Assembly: GCF_000003195.3 (NCBI RefSeq)
Contig: NC_012873.2
Location: forward strand, 20,251,066 to 20,315,065
Source of the DNA: Sorghum bicolor
Taxonomy: Eukaryota > Streptophyta > Magnoliopsida > Poales > Poaceae
Reading direction: 5' to 3'
Length of the DNA stretch: 64,000 bases
In this document: positions 34,401 to 46,008 of the stretch, piece after piece
How positions within the stretch are numbered: position 1 is the first letter of the stretch
Layout of the letters: each line of letters starts with the position of its first letter
The notes under the pieces: model-generated
The model's database searches: none
Told to the model about the DNA's origin: nothing
The model's input: the letters and a program-made list of their open reading frames with translations, nothing else
Translations under genes and position numbers: made by a program

Positions 34401-35293
34401 TGCCAAAGACAATAGTGTCGGATAGAGGCACACAATTTGTCTCCCAATTCTGGAAATGTTTACATGAGTCCTTGGGCACTAAGCTTTTATACAGCACAGC
34501 CTACCACCCTCAAACTGGTGGGCAAACTGAAAGGGTAAATCAAACCCTAGAAGATCTATTAAGATCTTGTGCCCTGAATTTTCCAGATAAGTGGGACGAC
34601 TGCTTGCCTCTAGCAGAATTTTCCTACAATAATAGCTATCAAGAGAGTATCAAAATGGCTCCCTTTGAGGCACTGTATGGTCGCCGATGTCGAACTCCGT
34701 TACACTGGTCGGAACCTGGAGAAAGATGGTTCTTCGGAGTTGACTTAGTGAAAGAGACTGAGAACAAAGTGAAACAAATCCAAAATAACTTGAAAGTTGC
34801 TCAGTCCCGACAGAAAAGTTACGCTAATAAAAGACGTCGACCATTAAAGTTCGCCAAAGGTGATCATGTGTATTTGAAAGTATCCCCAATGAAAGGAGTA
34901 AATCGTTTTGGTGTTAAAGGCAAGTTAGCGCCTCGTTACATTGGTCCATTTCCAATTATTGACCGATGTGGGCAGGTCGCTTATCGCCTTAAACTGCCCG
35001 AACGATTATCCGGGGTACATAATGTGTTCCATGTGTCTCAACTGAAAAAGTGTCTTCGGGTACCAGACCGAGTTCAAGATATTGAAGATGTAAAGCTTGA
35101 ACCAGATCTAACTTATTCGGAATATCCTATCCGAGTACTGGATCAAAAAGATAGAGTTACTCGAAGAACAACCACCAAATGGTATAAGGTACAATGGAGC
35201 CAGCACTCTGAAGAAGAAGCCACCTGGGAATCTGAGGATTACTTGCTAGAGAATTTTCCTGAATTCCATGCTTCTCTTCAGGACAATAGATGA
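31497..35293 (+). pseudogene. Tekay gag end and pol, one nonsense codon
   Basis: The frame is open from the gap to 33631, has TAG at 33632-33634 (Gln position), and is then open to the stop ending at 35293. Domains: CCHC zinc knuckle [14 protein letters not shown] (about 31748); retropepsin [11 protein letters not shown] (about 32010); RT with [21 protein letters not shown] and FIDDIL (32948-32965); RNase H with [11 protein letters not shown] and [10 protein letters not shown] just before the TAG; then VVADALSRK; integrase HHCC finger (HTTRYSIHPG, CDTCRK) and core SMDFIIGLP, SDRGTQFVS and GQTERVNQ; then a GPFPI/FHVSQLKKC module and a chromodomain-like tail (EYPIRVLDQ, KWYKVQWSQH, ATWESEDYL). 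Apart from the TAG every catalytic residue is present. The chromodomain probably targets heterochromatin in this clade. Confidence 0.92.
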
Positions 35294-35485
35294 TAACCAG
35301 AGAGTGTACTCTAGTGAAGAAAAAGAGTCACCAAAGCCATGTACTTAATGTACATATATACTTATAATGAAGTATTTTTCCCCAACTCCTTGCCTTATGG
35401 AAAAGTTGAAGATGAAAGAGTTTTGACAAATTTCCTTTTCCATTACTTACCCTAAGGTTTTAAATCTCGGGGACGAGATTTCTTT
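35294..35485 (+). other. Tekay 3' untranslated region
   Basis: Short non-coding stretch between the pol stop and the PPT. It contains ctcggggacgagattt, a common sequence before the PPT in Tekay elements. Confidence 0.6.
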
Positions 35486-35498
35486 AAGGGGGAAGGGC
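35486..35498 (+). promoter_or_regulatory. Tekay polypurine tract
   Basis: aagggggaagggc lies immediately upstream of the 3' LTR and would prime plus-strand DNA synthesis. Confidence 0.9.
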
Positions 35499-38400
35499 TG
35501 TAACATCCCTGATGTTACGGTTACTAAAAATGGATCATGTCATCATGAGCATTGCAAATCATATTTGTTAAAGCACATTAGCATGCATCAACTTAAAACA
35601 AGTTTATTTTTATTGCTTGAGCTTAGGGAGGTAGAGTGTGTTTATGTGGAATGTTGATGCTTGTGTGGTTGCTAAAATCCTAGGGTGGGAATTTTTTCCG
35701 AAAAGCTAAGGGGAGGGAAAACCCTGATTTCTGGATCCTAGAATTGCCCCCTTTTGCATAAGTCAAAAACTAAGCAAAATTTGAGGTTGAGTTCAAAAGC
35801 AAAGTTGTAGCTCTTGGCAAGATGTACAACTTTGGTGTTTTGAGTTTTTGAAGTTTCAATACAAAATTCAAAGTAATTTTGAAAATACAGATTTCCAGAA
35901 GTTGTCCCCTTTTCCAACTTAAAACCCCAGTTCAAAATCTATTTGGAATTTTAAAAAGTGGTCAACATGAAAGTTGTAGAGCACAAAAAGTTGAGCAACT
36001 TTCATGTTGGGAGTTTTTCAAGTTGTTATGCAAAATCAAAAGTAATTTTGGAAATTCTGTTTTGCCCCAATTCAAAAATTTGGAATTTCCTTGATTTGAG
36101 TTTGATTTTCAAACTGTTTTGGCCAAATTCACCCTGTTACACTCAAAATCAGCTCTGGTCACCTAAATATGATTTGTAGCTTACAAAATTTGGCACAACT
36201 TTTGTTTTGGTGGAATTTGGGCTTTAGTTCAAATTTTGGCTGAATTTCGCAAGGGGACAAAAAGGGGGAAGATAGGGGTTGCTACAGTGATCCGATAGGG
36301 ATCACCGGCACCCTGTCCAGCGCATCCGCCGCGCGAGCAGCGCCGTGCGCATGCGTGCAAGCACGCAGCTGCTTGCTTGCCTGCGTCGCCAGGCGACGTG
36401 GACGCCCCGGGCTCGCTTCCTCTTTCCCTTAAGCACCAGCACGGACGGCGCCGCGCGTTCTCCCCGTCCAGAGCCGAAGGATCCTGACGAGCTTCTCTCT
36501 CAAAATTCACCGTACTCGATCCCTCTCCAGTCAAATTGAGCACCCCACCGTGTTCGCCACACTCTTGCGAGCTCAGCGCACCCCCTAGCTCTTTCTCTAA
36601 CCCACCCAGTCGCCAGAGCTCCTCTGTTCTTCTCCAACTCCGGCCGAGACCGCCGCCGTGAGCTTTCTCCGTGGCCGCGCTATTCCAGTGAGCAAACGAT
36701 CGAACTAGCGGATGTTTCTGTTTCCTTTTTATCTCCAGTTGCTCATGCGCTCGTTCCTTTTCCCTGGACGCGAACAGGATCGCCGGAACGACCTCACCGG
36801 AGCCGAAGCACCCGCCCGACGGCATCGTCTTCGTCGCCAGCAGTCTCGGCTACCTCCCAGAGTCCCGCGTTGTGAGCACCTTGCTCCTTAACACTCCCTG
36901 AACCTCCCAGCCTTGCTGGTTCACGCTCTACCGAGCCCTAGTGGCCGGCCGATGGTCGGCCATGGCGGCCGCCCGCTTTTCGTGTGGCCGGAGAGGAGGG
37001 AGACGGTAGAGCACGAGTAGAGGGTGGCAGTGAAGTCGCAGGGTCAAGGCGGAGTTGATGCGCACGCACGCGTAGGCCGAGTACTTCGCTAACGGCGGCC
37101 GGAGTCGCGGCGGAGCCGCCGCGCGCGAAGGAGGAGGAACTGACGGGTGGGGCTACCCCGTCAGCGTCCCGCAGAGAGAGGGGAGAGGACGACCTGACGA
37201 GCGGGACCCGCTCGTCAGTGACCGCGTGAGGGGGAGGGCACGCGCGCAGCGTCCGCGTGGGCCGGGCGGGAGCGGGCCGGCCTGCGGGCCGAAATCCGGC
37301 CACCCGCTGCAATGTCTTTTCTTTTTTCTTTTATGCAGTTTTTGTTTTATATTTGAAATTGTGTAATAAATCCTGTGTTGATTCAAAAATCATAGAAATT
37401 TTTGTAGAGCTTCCCTAAAAGGAATAGAACAATGGAAAAATATTAGTATCTGTTTTCCAATAGTTTGCAAGGGTATAAAAATTACCTACTTTATATAATG
37501 AATAAAACTTCTAGGAATTTTAATAATTTATTTACATGTCCAAAAATCACCAAAAATTGTGGGGAGCCTCTGAATATTATTCCCTGGCTCCACACAAAAT
37601 TTGGTAGCATTTGGATAATGTTTGATTGAAATATTAATAAACCCTTATTTAGTACTTGAATAATAATTCTAAAATAATTAACTAGTGATTAGTTAAATCC
37701 TCATAATTAGGGTTGAGTGACTTTTGGATTGTGTGATGACCTGAGGTCATTAACCCTAATGACCTTTGGCATTTAATTGTTGTTTAGCCCTAATGCTTAA
37801 TTACTGTCATTAGTAATTAATTAAAAATTAATTAAGATAAATAGATTTAATAATTAATTAATTTAAGATAATTATGAATTAAATAAAGTCTTAGATTACA
37901 GATGCAACCTCTTGGGTAAAAACAATAGGTTAGTGAACAAATTTATTATTAATTATTCTATATTGCATTAGGAAGACAAATTGTACTTGATTTAGCCCTT
38001 CTTGCATAATTGTCATACGCATCTCATGAGCATTCATCATTTTGCGTATAGTGTCCGTGACCGAAGGAGCGCCCGTTGAACCGAACCCCGAGGTCGGTGC
38101 TCCGTTCGAGGAAGTCGGATCCGAGACTTGGGAAGTCTCCGAGGGTCCCTCTCTGCCCTACAACCAAGGCAAGCCCCGGATGCATTAACCCCTCCTTGGA
38201 TGTTTTAAATCTTTTATCACTTATGAATTGAAAATGCTGCATTAGGTAGTTGAGAATTGGGTTAACCTACTTGCTGCATTTACTACCTTGATATCTGTTA
38301 TCCTGTCCTTGACACCTGTTTTATTTTAAACTGCGTAGTGATGCTTAGCCCTGCTACTAGATAGGTTTTAAAACAAGAAAGTTTGAAGGGTTGTTGTGGA

Positions 38401-39776
38401 ATACACTTATGATCAATGATGTTTCAAATTGAGACCGGTCGGTGGACTTGCTTTAAGAATGGAGTCTTAAAGTAGTGTCTCCAACTGTGTCGGTTAAGGA
38501 CCGGTCCGTTGTTGGCCTGCAGGGTTGAGAATTTATAGTACTAGCCACTTGCCCTCGGCAAGCCCAGTCTTGTGATCCCTCGACGCGAACAGCTACTCGC
38601 GCACTGGGAGTGGAAAGATGGCGAGAGTAGTGTGTACCCACCTTACGGATCTGAGATGACCGGAAAACATCTAGATCGGCTGTAGAATGGTGGAGTACTG
38701 TGCTCTCGGGTGCCGCGAACCTGGTCAAATTTGGGGAGAGCTTGATTTGGGTTGATATATGCAAGATTTGATTCTACATATGTCGGGTGGTTAGGAACTC
38801 CAGCTGGATTGCTAAGCGATTCGAATCGTCGTTGCTCCCCGATTGGGAGACTCAATTCCTTCGACCCTCATCGTAGTTAAATATGCAACTAAGTGATAAA
38901 ATGAGAAAAGGGAAAATGTCTCATGAGATTCGGATCCCAATTCCCGGACTCATAGCGACATGAAGCTATGGCCATCGATAAATAATACTTAATGATAGGA
39001 CTAGGAACTCACGGATTCGTCTGTGGGGAACAACCAGTTAGACTATCCTCGAATTCCTCTGCCTCTGCGAGGGAGGAATTCGGGGTAAAACTTGAAAATA
39101 AGGATGCACTACTAGTAAGCTTTTGCGCAAAACAATTGGGCTCCTTGCTTAGCCACCCCTTGTCTACCCTAAGCCTGCATCCCTAAATTCTCCTCTTTTT
39201 CCGTCGGATAAGTCTTGTTGAGTACTCCCGTACTCAGGGTTTCAATACCCCTGTTGCAGGTGAAGCGCAGGAGCCGACTTGTTTCGGACCCTGCTGTGTG
39301 ACCGTCGTCGAGGTTGACGACGAAGAAGAATAAGCGTGACCCATGGGCAGGGTCTGTAAATTTGTGCTGTCTATACTAAAGTTTCAGTTGCTCCGCTGGA
39401 CCAGGCTTGTAATAACACTCTACTATTTGGAAGAACTCCTTTTGTAAATTAAGTTATGTAATACTTCCGCTGTTTCACTCTGAAATATTATTTTGGTCTT
39501 GTGTCGTTGAGTTACTGCTTTATCTTCGCAACGAATGATCCTGGTGTTAAGGTGGCCACTTGCTATCCTGTAAGGGCGAGAAGAAGCAGTTTTCGTTGTT
39601 TGACCATTACCAGTGGTCAGGACGAGCAGCTTGGTACGCCACAGGTAGCAGTGGAATGAGCGTCCCGTGATGCTCATCGGACTTCTAAAGTGGGAGGACT
39701 CCCGGCATCACCGTCAGAGGTCCTTAGGACAATGGCAGGTGCCGGTGGGCCCGAACACTTAGGGGGTTCTGCCACA
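35499..39776 (+). repeat. Tekay 3' LTR, 4278 bp
   Basis: Same length as the 5' LTR with about 8 substitutions by eye, for example near 35532, 35712, 37219, 38160, 38521, 38937, 39001 and 39092. Confidence 0.96.
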
Positions 39777-40964
39777 ATTTGGCTCGACGCGCCTCTAATG
39801 CTTGGCGGTCGAGGTTCTTCTTCTTCTCCCCCTTCTTTGCAGAGTCCTTGGCGGACTTCAGCTTTTCGGCAGATTGGCGCCGTTTGTCGCGATCGACCTC
39901 GTCCTCCTTTACCGGAGGCCTCGAGGACCGGACATCAATCCGTCCCTGCAAAAACAAAGGCAGACTTAGAAAAAAAAGGGGGGGAAGAAAGGAAACCTAG
40001 AATCGAGGCTGCGCGCGAGAAGAAAGCTTACCAGATCGATCGAGCCTATATCTGGCCTCATGGGGAAGCCGTTAACATGCTCCGGCTGAAAATCACTGGC
40101 AATTGCAGCCCTGACTCGGGCCGCGACTTCGTCGTCCGCCGGAGCCTCGTTGGACATCCGGCACGCCTCGAGGTCCCGAGATGAGACACCAGGGCCCATC
40201 TCGTCCATCCTCAACAGTCGAGACATCAATGGGAGAACTCTCCGGTGATGGACGGCCGAGAGGACGAGAACGACGGTCAAACCCTCCTGGCGAAGCTTCT
40301 TCAGGGCATCGAGGAGGGCGTCGAGCCGAGATTGATGAGCTTGGACGACGCCGTATGTCCAGTCCGCTGGACGTTCCATGATCAGACGGCCCGAGTAGGA
40401 AGGCAGGAGGTTGTCGTCGTTCCGCAGGTAAAACCACTGGGAGTCCCAGTCGGCGTGGTTGGTCGATAACCCTACCGGGATGTACTCCCGCGGCCTGTCC
40501 GTCTTCCCCGTCTTCTGCACAAGATTAAGGCATCCCGCCCGCACGGGCTTCCTTACGCCCGTGGTTCCGGTGGGGGCGTGGAAAAGCTCGCCCCTGTAGA
40601 GGTGGAGCCACAGCTCCCAGTGCGGCATCATCCCCAAGTAGCCCTCACATACCACGACAAAGATCGCCGCAACGGTGATGGCGTTCGGGGAGAAGTGCTG
40701 GAGCTCCACCCCATAGTGGAAGCAGAGGGCCCGCATGAAGCGGCTCGGGGGCGCGCCCAGGCCGTGGCGGTGGAATTTGGCGAATGACACCACGTAGCCC
40801 TCGGGCGGCTGGGGCTCCCTGTGGTTCGCCGGCGGCGCGATCCACTCGGGCGACGATAGCAAGGTACGGCGGCGCAGCAGTCCCTCTCTCTCAAGCTCTA
40901 ACAACCGGCGCTCCGTCATCGACGATGGGCGCCAGTCGTCGGCGGTGACGAGTCTCACAGGCAT
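39777..40964 (-). CDS. Tat antisense gene, exons 1-2a (PF04195-like domain)
   Basis: Exon 1 runs from the ATG at 40964 to 40032 (311 codons, donor ctg|gtaagc). Exon 2a runs 39945-39777 after a tttttgcag| acceptor and is cut by the Tekay insertion, continuing at 25271 in the same codon phase. Exon 1 contains the 'putative gypsy type transposon' domain, recognisable by EGYVVSFAKFHRHGLG, PPSRFMRALCFHYG, LQHFSPNAI and GYLGMMPHWELW. Its tail has a helical RLDALLDALKKLR segment. Exon 2a is Lys/Arg/Glu-rich. I chose the ATG at 40964 because an upstream in-frame start at 41117 overlaps the TATA box. The role is unknown. In Tat elements the gene lies antisense between pol and the 3' LTR. The domain assignment is from memory of the family, not a search. 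Confidence 0.75.
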
Positions 40965-41103
40965 CTCGGCTGGAAGGGCGGTGAATCCACTACTGCTCGA
41001 GGAGGCGTGTCCGCGTGAGACGGCGAGAAAGCTAAGACGGCAGAAGGCTAAGGCAGGAGTGAAGATGGGAGGCGGAAGAAAGAACGGCAGCGGTGCCACG
41101 GCG

Positions 41104-41111
41104 TATTTATA
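41104..41111 (-). promoter_or_regulatory. TATA box of the Tat antisense gene
   Basis: The reverse strand reads ggcttataaatacgcc, a good TATA box about 140 bp upstream of the ATG at 40964. This leaves room for a leader of roughly 110 nt. It implies the antisense gene has its own promoter separate from the LTR. Confidence 0.65.
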
Positions 41112-41895
41112 AGCCACGATCTACGAACGGACAGATCCGAGAAATAAGGTAACTGCCTCCCTTAAAAGCGCCACCTAACTGTCTCTTTCCCCACACAGGC
41201 GGGGCGCTCCGAATTCCACGCCGACGCAGTGTCGTAACGTCACCCACCTGAAAAGGCGCACCCAACGGGCAAAAAAGGCGAACCGCCACGGCCACTTCCT
41301 TCCCTTGTAAGCCAAGGGACGTATCCGCGAAAGCCTCGAGAGGTCGCAGGCTGGCCCACCGAAAGGGTTCGACTGCCGATCTCGAGCACCGGAGTCAGGG
41401 ATCCCCAGCGAGCGGACGAAGATCGAGGCCTGCCTCGAAGACTCGCTGGGGATGTCCAAGGTAGAGTCGAGACAGTCGAGAGGAATCCCCCCGACGGGAG
41501 GCATCGAGCCGCTGGACTCTATCGAATGAGACCGGTATCCCCGACCACGTCGACCCTGCTTTATGAGAACGCCTCCGGGCTACAGCTGACCCCCTCGAAA
41601 AGGGCACAGGTTCTCACTTGGACAACCCGCTAGGAACTCAATCTGGGGGGGGACGCTCGCTCCATCAAGAGTACGTCGAAACCTCCACGTAAAACGAGCC
41701 AATCAGAACCTACCACTACTGGTGTCGATAGCGTTTCTGCAAACTAGGAAATATAACCCTCGAAGGAGTCAAAAACTCCTTCAAGGGCTCGGGGGCTACC
41801 CCCGCGGGGTCGCTCGCGCGCCCCCACGGAAGCTCGACCCGGGGATACAAGTCTCCACTCGAGCGCCAGCGCTCGAACGGAGACTCGGGGGCTAC
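41112..41895. other. Tat 3' untranslated region / upstream region of the antisense gene
   Basis: Non-coding. It holds two ctcgggggctac motifs (41788-41799 and 41884-41895); the second abuts the 3' LTR and is the functional polypurine tract by position. A short inverted repeat (aaggagtcaaaaactcctt, about 41763) precedes the first copy. Confidence 0.65.
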
Positions 41896-42942
41896 TGTCG
41901 AGGGTATCGATACGGGGTACCCTCACCGATGCGCATAACAAGACTATCCGTACGCAGGATGAGACCCTCGACTCGAAGCTCTGGCCATGCGTATACGCAG
42001 CCTTCGACGTCCACAACCTCGAAGACGGAAATGGCGTCGAGCGAATCGATCAGGGGTCGAGCGTTAGCTGCCGTCGAATACGGAAATAGGCTCACACGAA
42101 CCAGGAGGCGTCGAGCGCAAGGACGCCGCCCGCCGCCTGACGCGCGCACGCGAGCTGGGGCATTAAATGCGCCTGACGCTTCCCCACCTAACACACGGGT
42201 CACGGGAGGCGTGATAGGGAACAGGCATCTGTCCCATCGTTCTTTTTGCAGCCTTCCCACCAAACGACACAGGGCGTGTCAGGACACAGGAAACAAGGAT
42301 GGAACGTCTAATCGGGACCCCCTCGAGACATCCAAGGTCAGCGCTCCGGACATCGGCGCATTACACGGCGTCCGACCCTCGACCGAACAGGGTTCCAACC
42401 TGGGGACATGTTGGGCGTCGACTGATAACACCACAACCACCCCGCCGGATCTGCCGCCATACTGTACAAGCGTGCGACCGTTGAATCAACACAAGACGGC
42501 GCGCAGAGTAGAATGCAGGGGCACGCGTAATCATAACCAGGCTATCAAGACGGGACGGCTCGAGGCCATGCCGGTACGGAAGCCTCGAGTAGGTCGGCGC
42601 TCCATGCTGCTATCGACTCCTATTCTGACACCTATACATGTACCCTGGGTCTCTCTTTGGAACTATAAAAGGAGGGACTCAGGAATAGAACAGGCAACAA
42701 CACCACGCAATACTACACACATACGCAGTAGGGCTCTCACACTTCATACCACGCTTGTATTCACCCCTGTACAAGCACTTAGGTGCAAGATAATACAAAC
42801 TTCTCCCCCCCCGCTGGACGTAGGGCCTTCTCTTGCCCGAACCAGGATAAATCTCTGTGTCTTCTTGCATCACCATCTGGGAAAGGGAGCACGCACACAA
42901 ATTCACTCGTTGGTGTGACCCCCCGTGGGGAAAACACCGACA
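41896..42942 (+). repeat. Tat element 3' LTR, 1047 bp
   Basis: About 22 substitutions against the 5' LTR, mostly transitions, and a one-base difference in a C-run. It ends accgaca, followed by the duplication cattg (42943-42947). Confidence 0.95.
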
Positions 42943-42947
42943 CATTG

Positions 42948-42987
42948 TTATCTTACCTTTAATATTGTTCTTATTCAATTCTTCCAT
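42948..42987 (+). repeat. Element C 5' LTR, part 2 (40 bp island)
   Basis: ttatcttacctttaatattg onward matches the uninterrupted C LTR at 57976-58015. It is the only C sequence left between the Tat element and element D. Confidence 0.9.
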
Positions 42988-44622
42988 TGTTGACGGTCCT
43001 TAAGTATCAAATTTAATTATCAAATAAATAAAGAAAAGGATCCAAATGAAATCAAGATCTAGACTTAGGGTTTTATCTGACAGAATTCCATGAGTGTTGG
43101 TGTTTGTCTATTTCTGCAGGGGGTTATCAGGAAATACGGAAGAAAGGCCCACACGTCGGGATTACAAAGAGATATTAACGTGCCGTGCAATTATCTTACA
43201 TCTAGAAGACTCCAGAAGCCACGAGACCGAAGCGGAGGCGAAACGGGGCCTGACCTGGGCGCCCGCCCAGTTGGTCAGGGCGCCCGCCCTGCCTCTGAGT
43301 CCAATCAGGACTCTGCTTTGCGGGAGATTTCCACCGACCTAAAGGATGAATCTAAACCATACAATCTATGTCGGTTTGATCCAATGGCCCATATTCACTT
43401 GAAGGGACTATAAAACCAGACCCCCTGGCCTCTCAACCCTAATTCATTGTTCTTCAAGGGAGAAGAAGCCTCTGATCAAGATTAGAGCCACCACATCAAT
43501 TAGATATTTAGATTAGCATAGCTACATAGGATTAGAACTAGAAGGAGTCAATCTTCGATTGGTTTCCGGATCTGTCAAGAGGATTCTTGGTAATTCTCTA
43601 ATTGTGCTTCTAATTACTTTCTAATTATATTTGTTCTTCAATATTATGAATATGACTTTGTTCTACTTCAATATATTGCTTATGACTTTGCTCTATTTGC
43701 TTATATTCAAGATTATATTGTTCTTAGTTTATCATAGTTATGTACTTGGCTTAGTTAGTTTCGATCTATATACATGCTTAGGATCGTATAGCGTTTATCC
43801 ATCGGATCCATGGGTAAATGATAGATATTGTGTAGGCGTGGTGCTTATACCGTATTTATCTGCGATTGTACCCAATATGCCAGATCGTGGGGTGGTTCGT
43901 GATAGTGACTGCTTCATTGATTCTTATATAGTCCCCCTCTCGTGTATTGGGCTGGCAGAGCAACATTATTACAGGGGAGTGATTGCTATGTTTCTCATTT
44001 ACCTTGCTAATATCACTATGCATGGGCGTAGTCTTGTCTCGCAATGATTGCTAAGTATGCTTGCACTAACTATGATATGCTAGACTATATAGTTGAGAAT
44101 AACTTAGGGAATATTCTTGTAGTTCGTTCTAATACCATGCTAATGACTTTCTAGAGTATCTAATTGAGGTGCTTATCATATTTATTATGTGGCTAGATCA
44201 GATTAGTTATCCTTGTCACTATTATTATTTCATATATCTTTTATGTGACACTTATCCCTGTATGAAGAGTTAGATAAATGTTCTCAATTATACATGCAAT
44301 GATAAATACTCAATCTCATATTCTATTCTGTAATCAATAGTGATGATTGCTAATCCCTTCCCAGTAGTAAAAATATAAATAACGATACCTGGAATACTTC
44401 CCGGTTAAAATGCTACATCGGTATTAATCTGTGCGCTGGCAGATCCCATTCATTATTTATTTAGAAGAGCAATTGCATATTTCAATACCGCGTCTCTGAT
44501 ATCATGCTGGGGATGACAACTTGGCTTAAGTGGTGTGAGGGATAGGTTTGGCATTTTTGGCACCGTTACTAGATTTAGAGAACTTAGTCTACTTTTGGTA
44601 ATGATGTTAAGAATACCCAACA
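42988..44622 (+). repeat. Element D 5' LTR, 1635 bp
   Basis: It starts tgttgacggtccttaag and ends acccaaca. It has two gggcgcccgccc-type modules near 43256-43292 and a TATA box (tataaaac, about 43408). The last 70 bp include a copy of the PBS region (44551-44568). Confidence 0.93.
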
Positions 44623-44630
44623 AGCATTTT

Positions 44631-44649
44631 TGGCACCGTCGCCGGGGAA
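44631..44649 (+). promoter_or_regulatory. Primer-binding site of element D (tRNA-Asp type)
   Basis: tggcaccgtcgccggggaa lies 8 bases after the LTR. It resembles the complement of the plant tRNA-Asp 3' end with two mismatches. Confidence 0.75.
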
Positions 44650-44782
44650 GGTTGATTACTAATCAGGAATAGAATAAAAGATTTTGAGTTATCATTCACA
44701 TCACTAATATGATTGAGCTTATCTATTCTCTCATACAGTTTTACCCCGATATTTTTCTATTTTATCTTATGCAGGGGAATGT

Positions 44783-45999
44783 ATGAATAGAAGACATCTT
44801 CCAGGAAATTTTGTTGACAATCCTGAAGCATTATTCAAGAAGACGAGAGCCAAGCTCAAGAAGAGATCATCAACACTTCAGCAAGAAGCTTCATCCAATC
44901 AAGAAGATCACCGGAACTTGTCTTCAGAGTTCGAAGCCATGGCGAACAAATCAATCCGTGAGTTCTCAGCTCCCACTACGGACAACATCCGCACTGGACC
45001 TGCTGCAGAGATCGATGGCAACTTTGAGCTCAAGCCTGGACTTATCAACATGGTGCAATCCAACCAGTTCTGTGGGAAGGCACACGAAGATGCTAGTGCT
45101 CATTTACAACACTTCCTAGAGATTTGCAACACATTCACCATATCAGGAGTTTCCAAAGATGCTATACTACTTCGCCTCTTCCCATTCTCACTGTTAGGAA
45201 GAGCGAAGCAGTGGTTCTACGCTACAAAGGAGAAGAATACTACGTGGGCACTCTGCTAAACAAACTTCCTGGCAAAGTTCTTTCCCATGGGCAAGACCAA
45301 TGGTCTACGTGGGAAGATTACAAGTTTTCAGCAACAAAATGATGAATCTGTTCTAGAAGCATGGGAGCGCTTTCAAGACTACATCCTAGCATGTCCCCAT
45401 CATGGAATGGAGATTTGACTATTGATGCAGACGTTTTATCATGGGCTCGGCAACAGTGCCCGAGAGACCATGGATGCTGCAGCTGGAGGAGCATTCTTAT
45501 CACTTACTATACCACAAGCCACAGCTCTTGTGGAGAAGATGGCGTCCAATCAAAGCTGGAATGAAGAGAGGACCCAGACACACAAGAGAGGTGGAGGTAT
45601 GCATCAGCTGAAGGAGGTAGACATGATGTCTGCAAAGCTAGACCTGCTCATGAAGAAGCTCGACGATAGAGCTGGAGACAAGAAAGAAGTTATGCACATC
45701 TACGACTCTCACATGACTTGTGAGGAGTGTGGAGATACTGGACACTCAGGCAACCACTGCCCTGAGATACTTGAGGATGTGAACTACATCAACAACAACA
45801 ACTACTACTACAACCGTCCTCAACAAAATCAAGGTTGGAATCAACAGAGGCCTAACTACTCAGGTAATTATCAAGGTAACAATTCTTATAACAATAATAA
45901 TAATTTTCCACCTTTGAGAGAGTTAGTGTCTAATCAAGGAAAGCTAATGGATAACCTATCTAAGAAATTGGCATCTAATGATAAAATGCTAGAAATATA
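44783..45999 (+). pseudogene. Element D gag with zinc knuckle, three lesions
   Basis: From the ATG at 44783 (MNRRHLPGNF) one frame carries the gag domain (FCGKAHEDASAHLQHFLEIC, LRLFPFSLLGRAKQWFY, LEAWERFQDYI) and a CCHC knuckle CEECGDTGHSGNHC (about 45719-45760), followed by an Asn/Tyr/Gln-rich stretch. It is interrupted by taa (45257), by tga (45416, Trp in E) and by a one-base deletion in an A-run near 45995. That deletion puts the next block (46009 on) in another frame. E aligns across all three sites, which locates the lesions. Confidence 0.88.
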
Positions 46000-46008
46000 A
46001 ATAATAGA

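Larger units (their letters stand above)
25277..39776 (+). mobile_element. Tekay/Del-type chromovirus, 14.5 kb
   Basis: It has two 4278-bp LTRs, duplication atttg, an initiator-Met primer-binding site and polypurine tract aagggggaaggg. Contents are an extra coiled-coil ORF, then gag, protease, RT, RNase H and integrase with a C-terminal chromodomain-like segment. LTR size, primer, the ctcggggacgagattt sequence before the PPT and the integrase tail fit the Tekay (Del) clade. I count about 8 differences between the LTRs (about 0.2%), so the insertion is very young. A nonsense codon in gag, one in pol, and an assembly gap leave its own coding capacity doubtful. Confidence 0.92.
14118..42942 (+). 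mobile_element. Tat-lineage gypsy element with antisense gene
   Basis: It has TG...CA LTRs of 1046 and 1047 bp and a duplication cattg at 14113-14117 and 42943-42947. Without the Tekay insertion it is about 14.3 kb. The gene order is gag-PR-RT-RH-aRH-IN on the plus strand (15223-21600), followed by a convergent antisense gene (40964 down to 22162) and tandem polypurine tracts. Two RNase H domains plus an antisense extra ORF are hallmarks of the Tat clade (Retand, Grande, RIRE2 relatives). The LTRs differ at about 22 positions plus one indel. Confidence 0.92.

Noticed and set aside
41114..41117. Start of the antisense gene at 41117
   Set aside because: That codon directly precedes the TATA box, so it should lie upstream of transcription. 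The ATG at 40964 is preferred.
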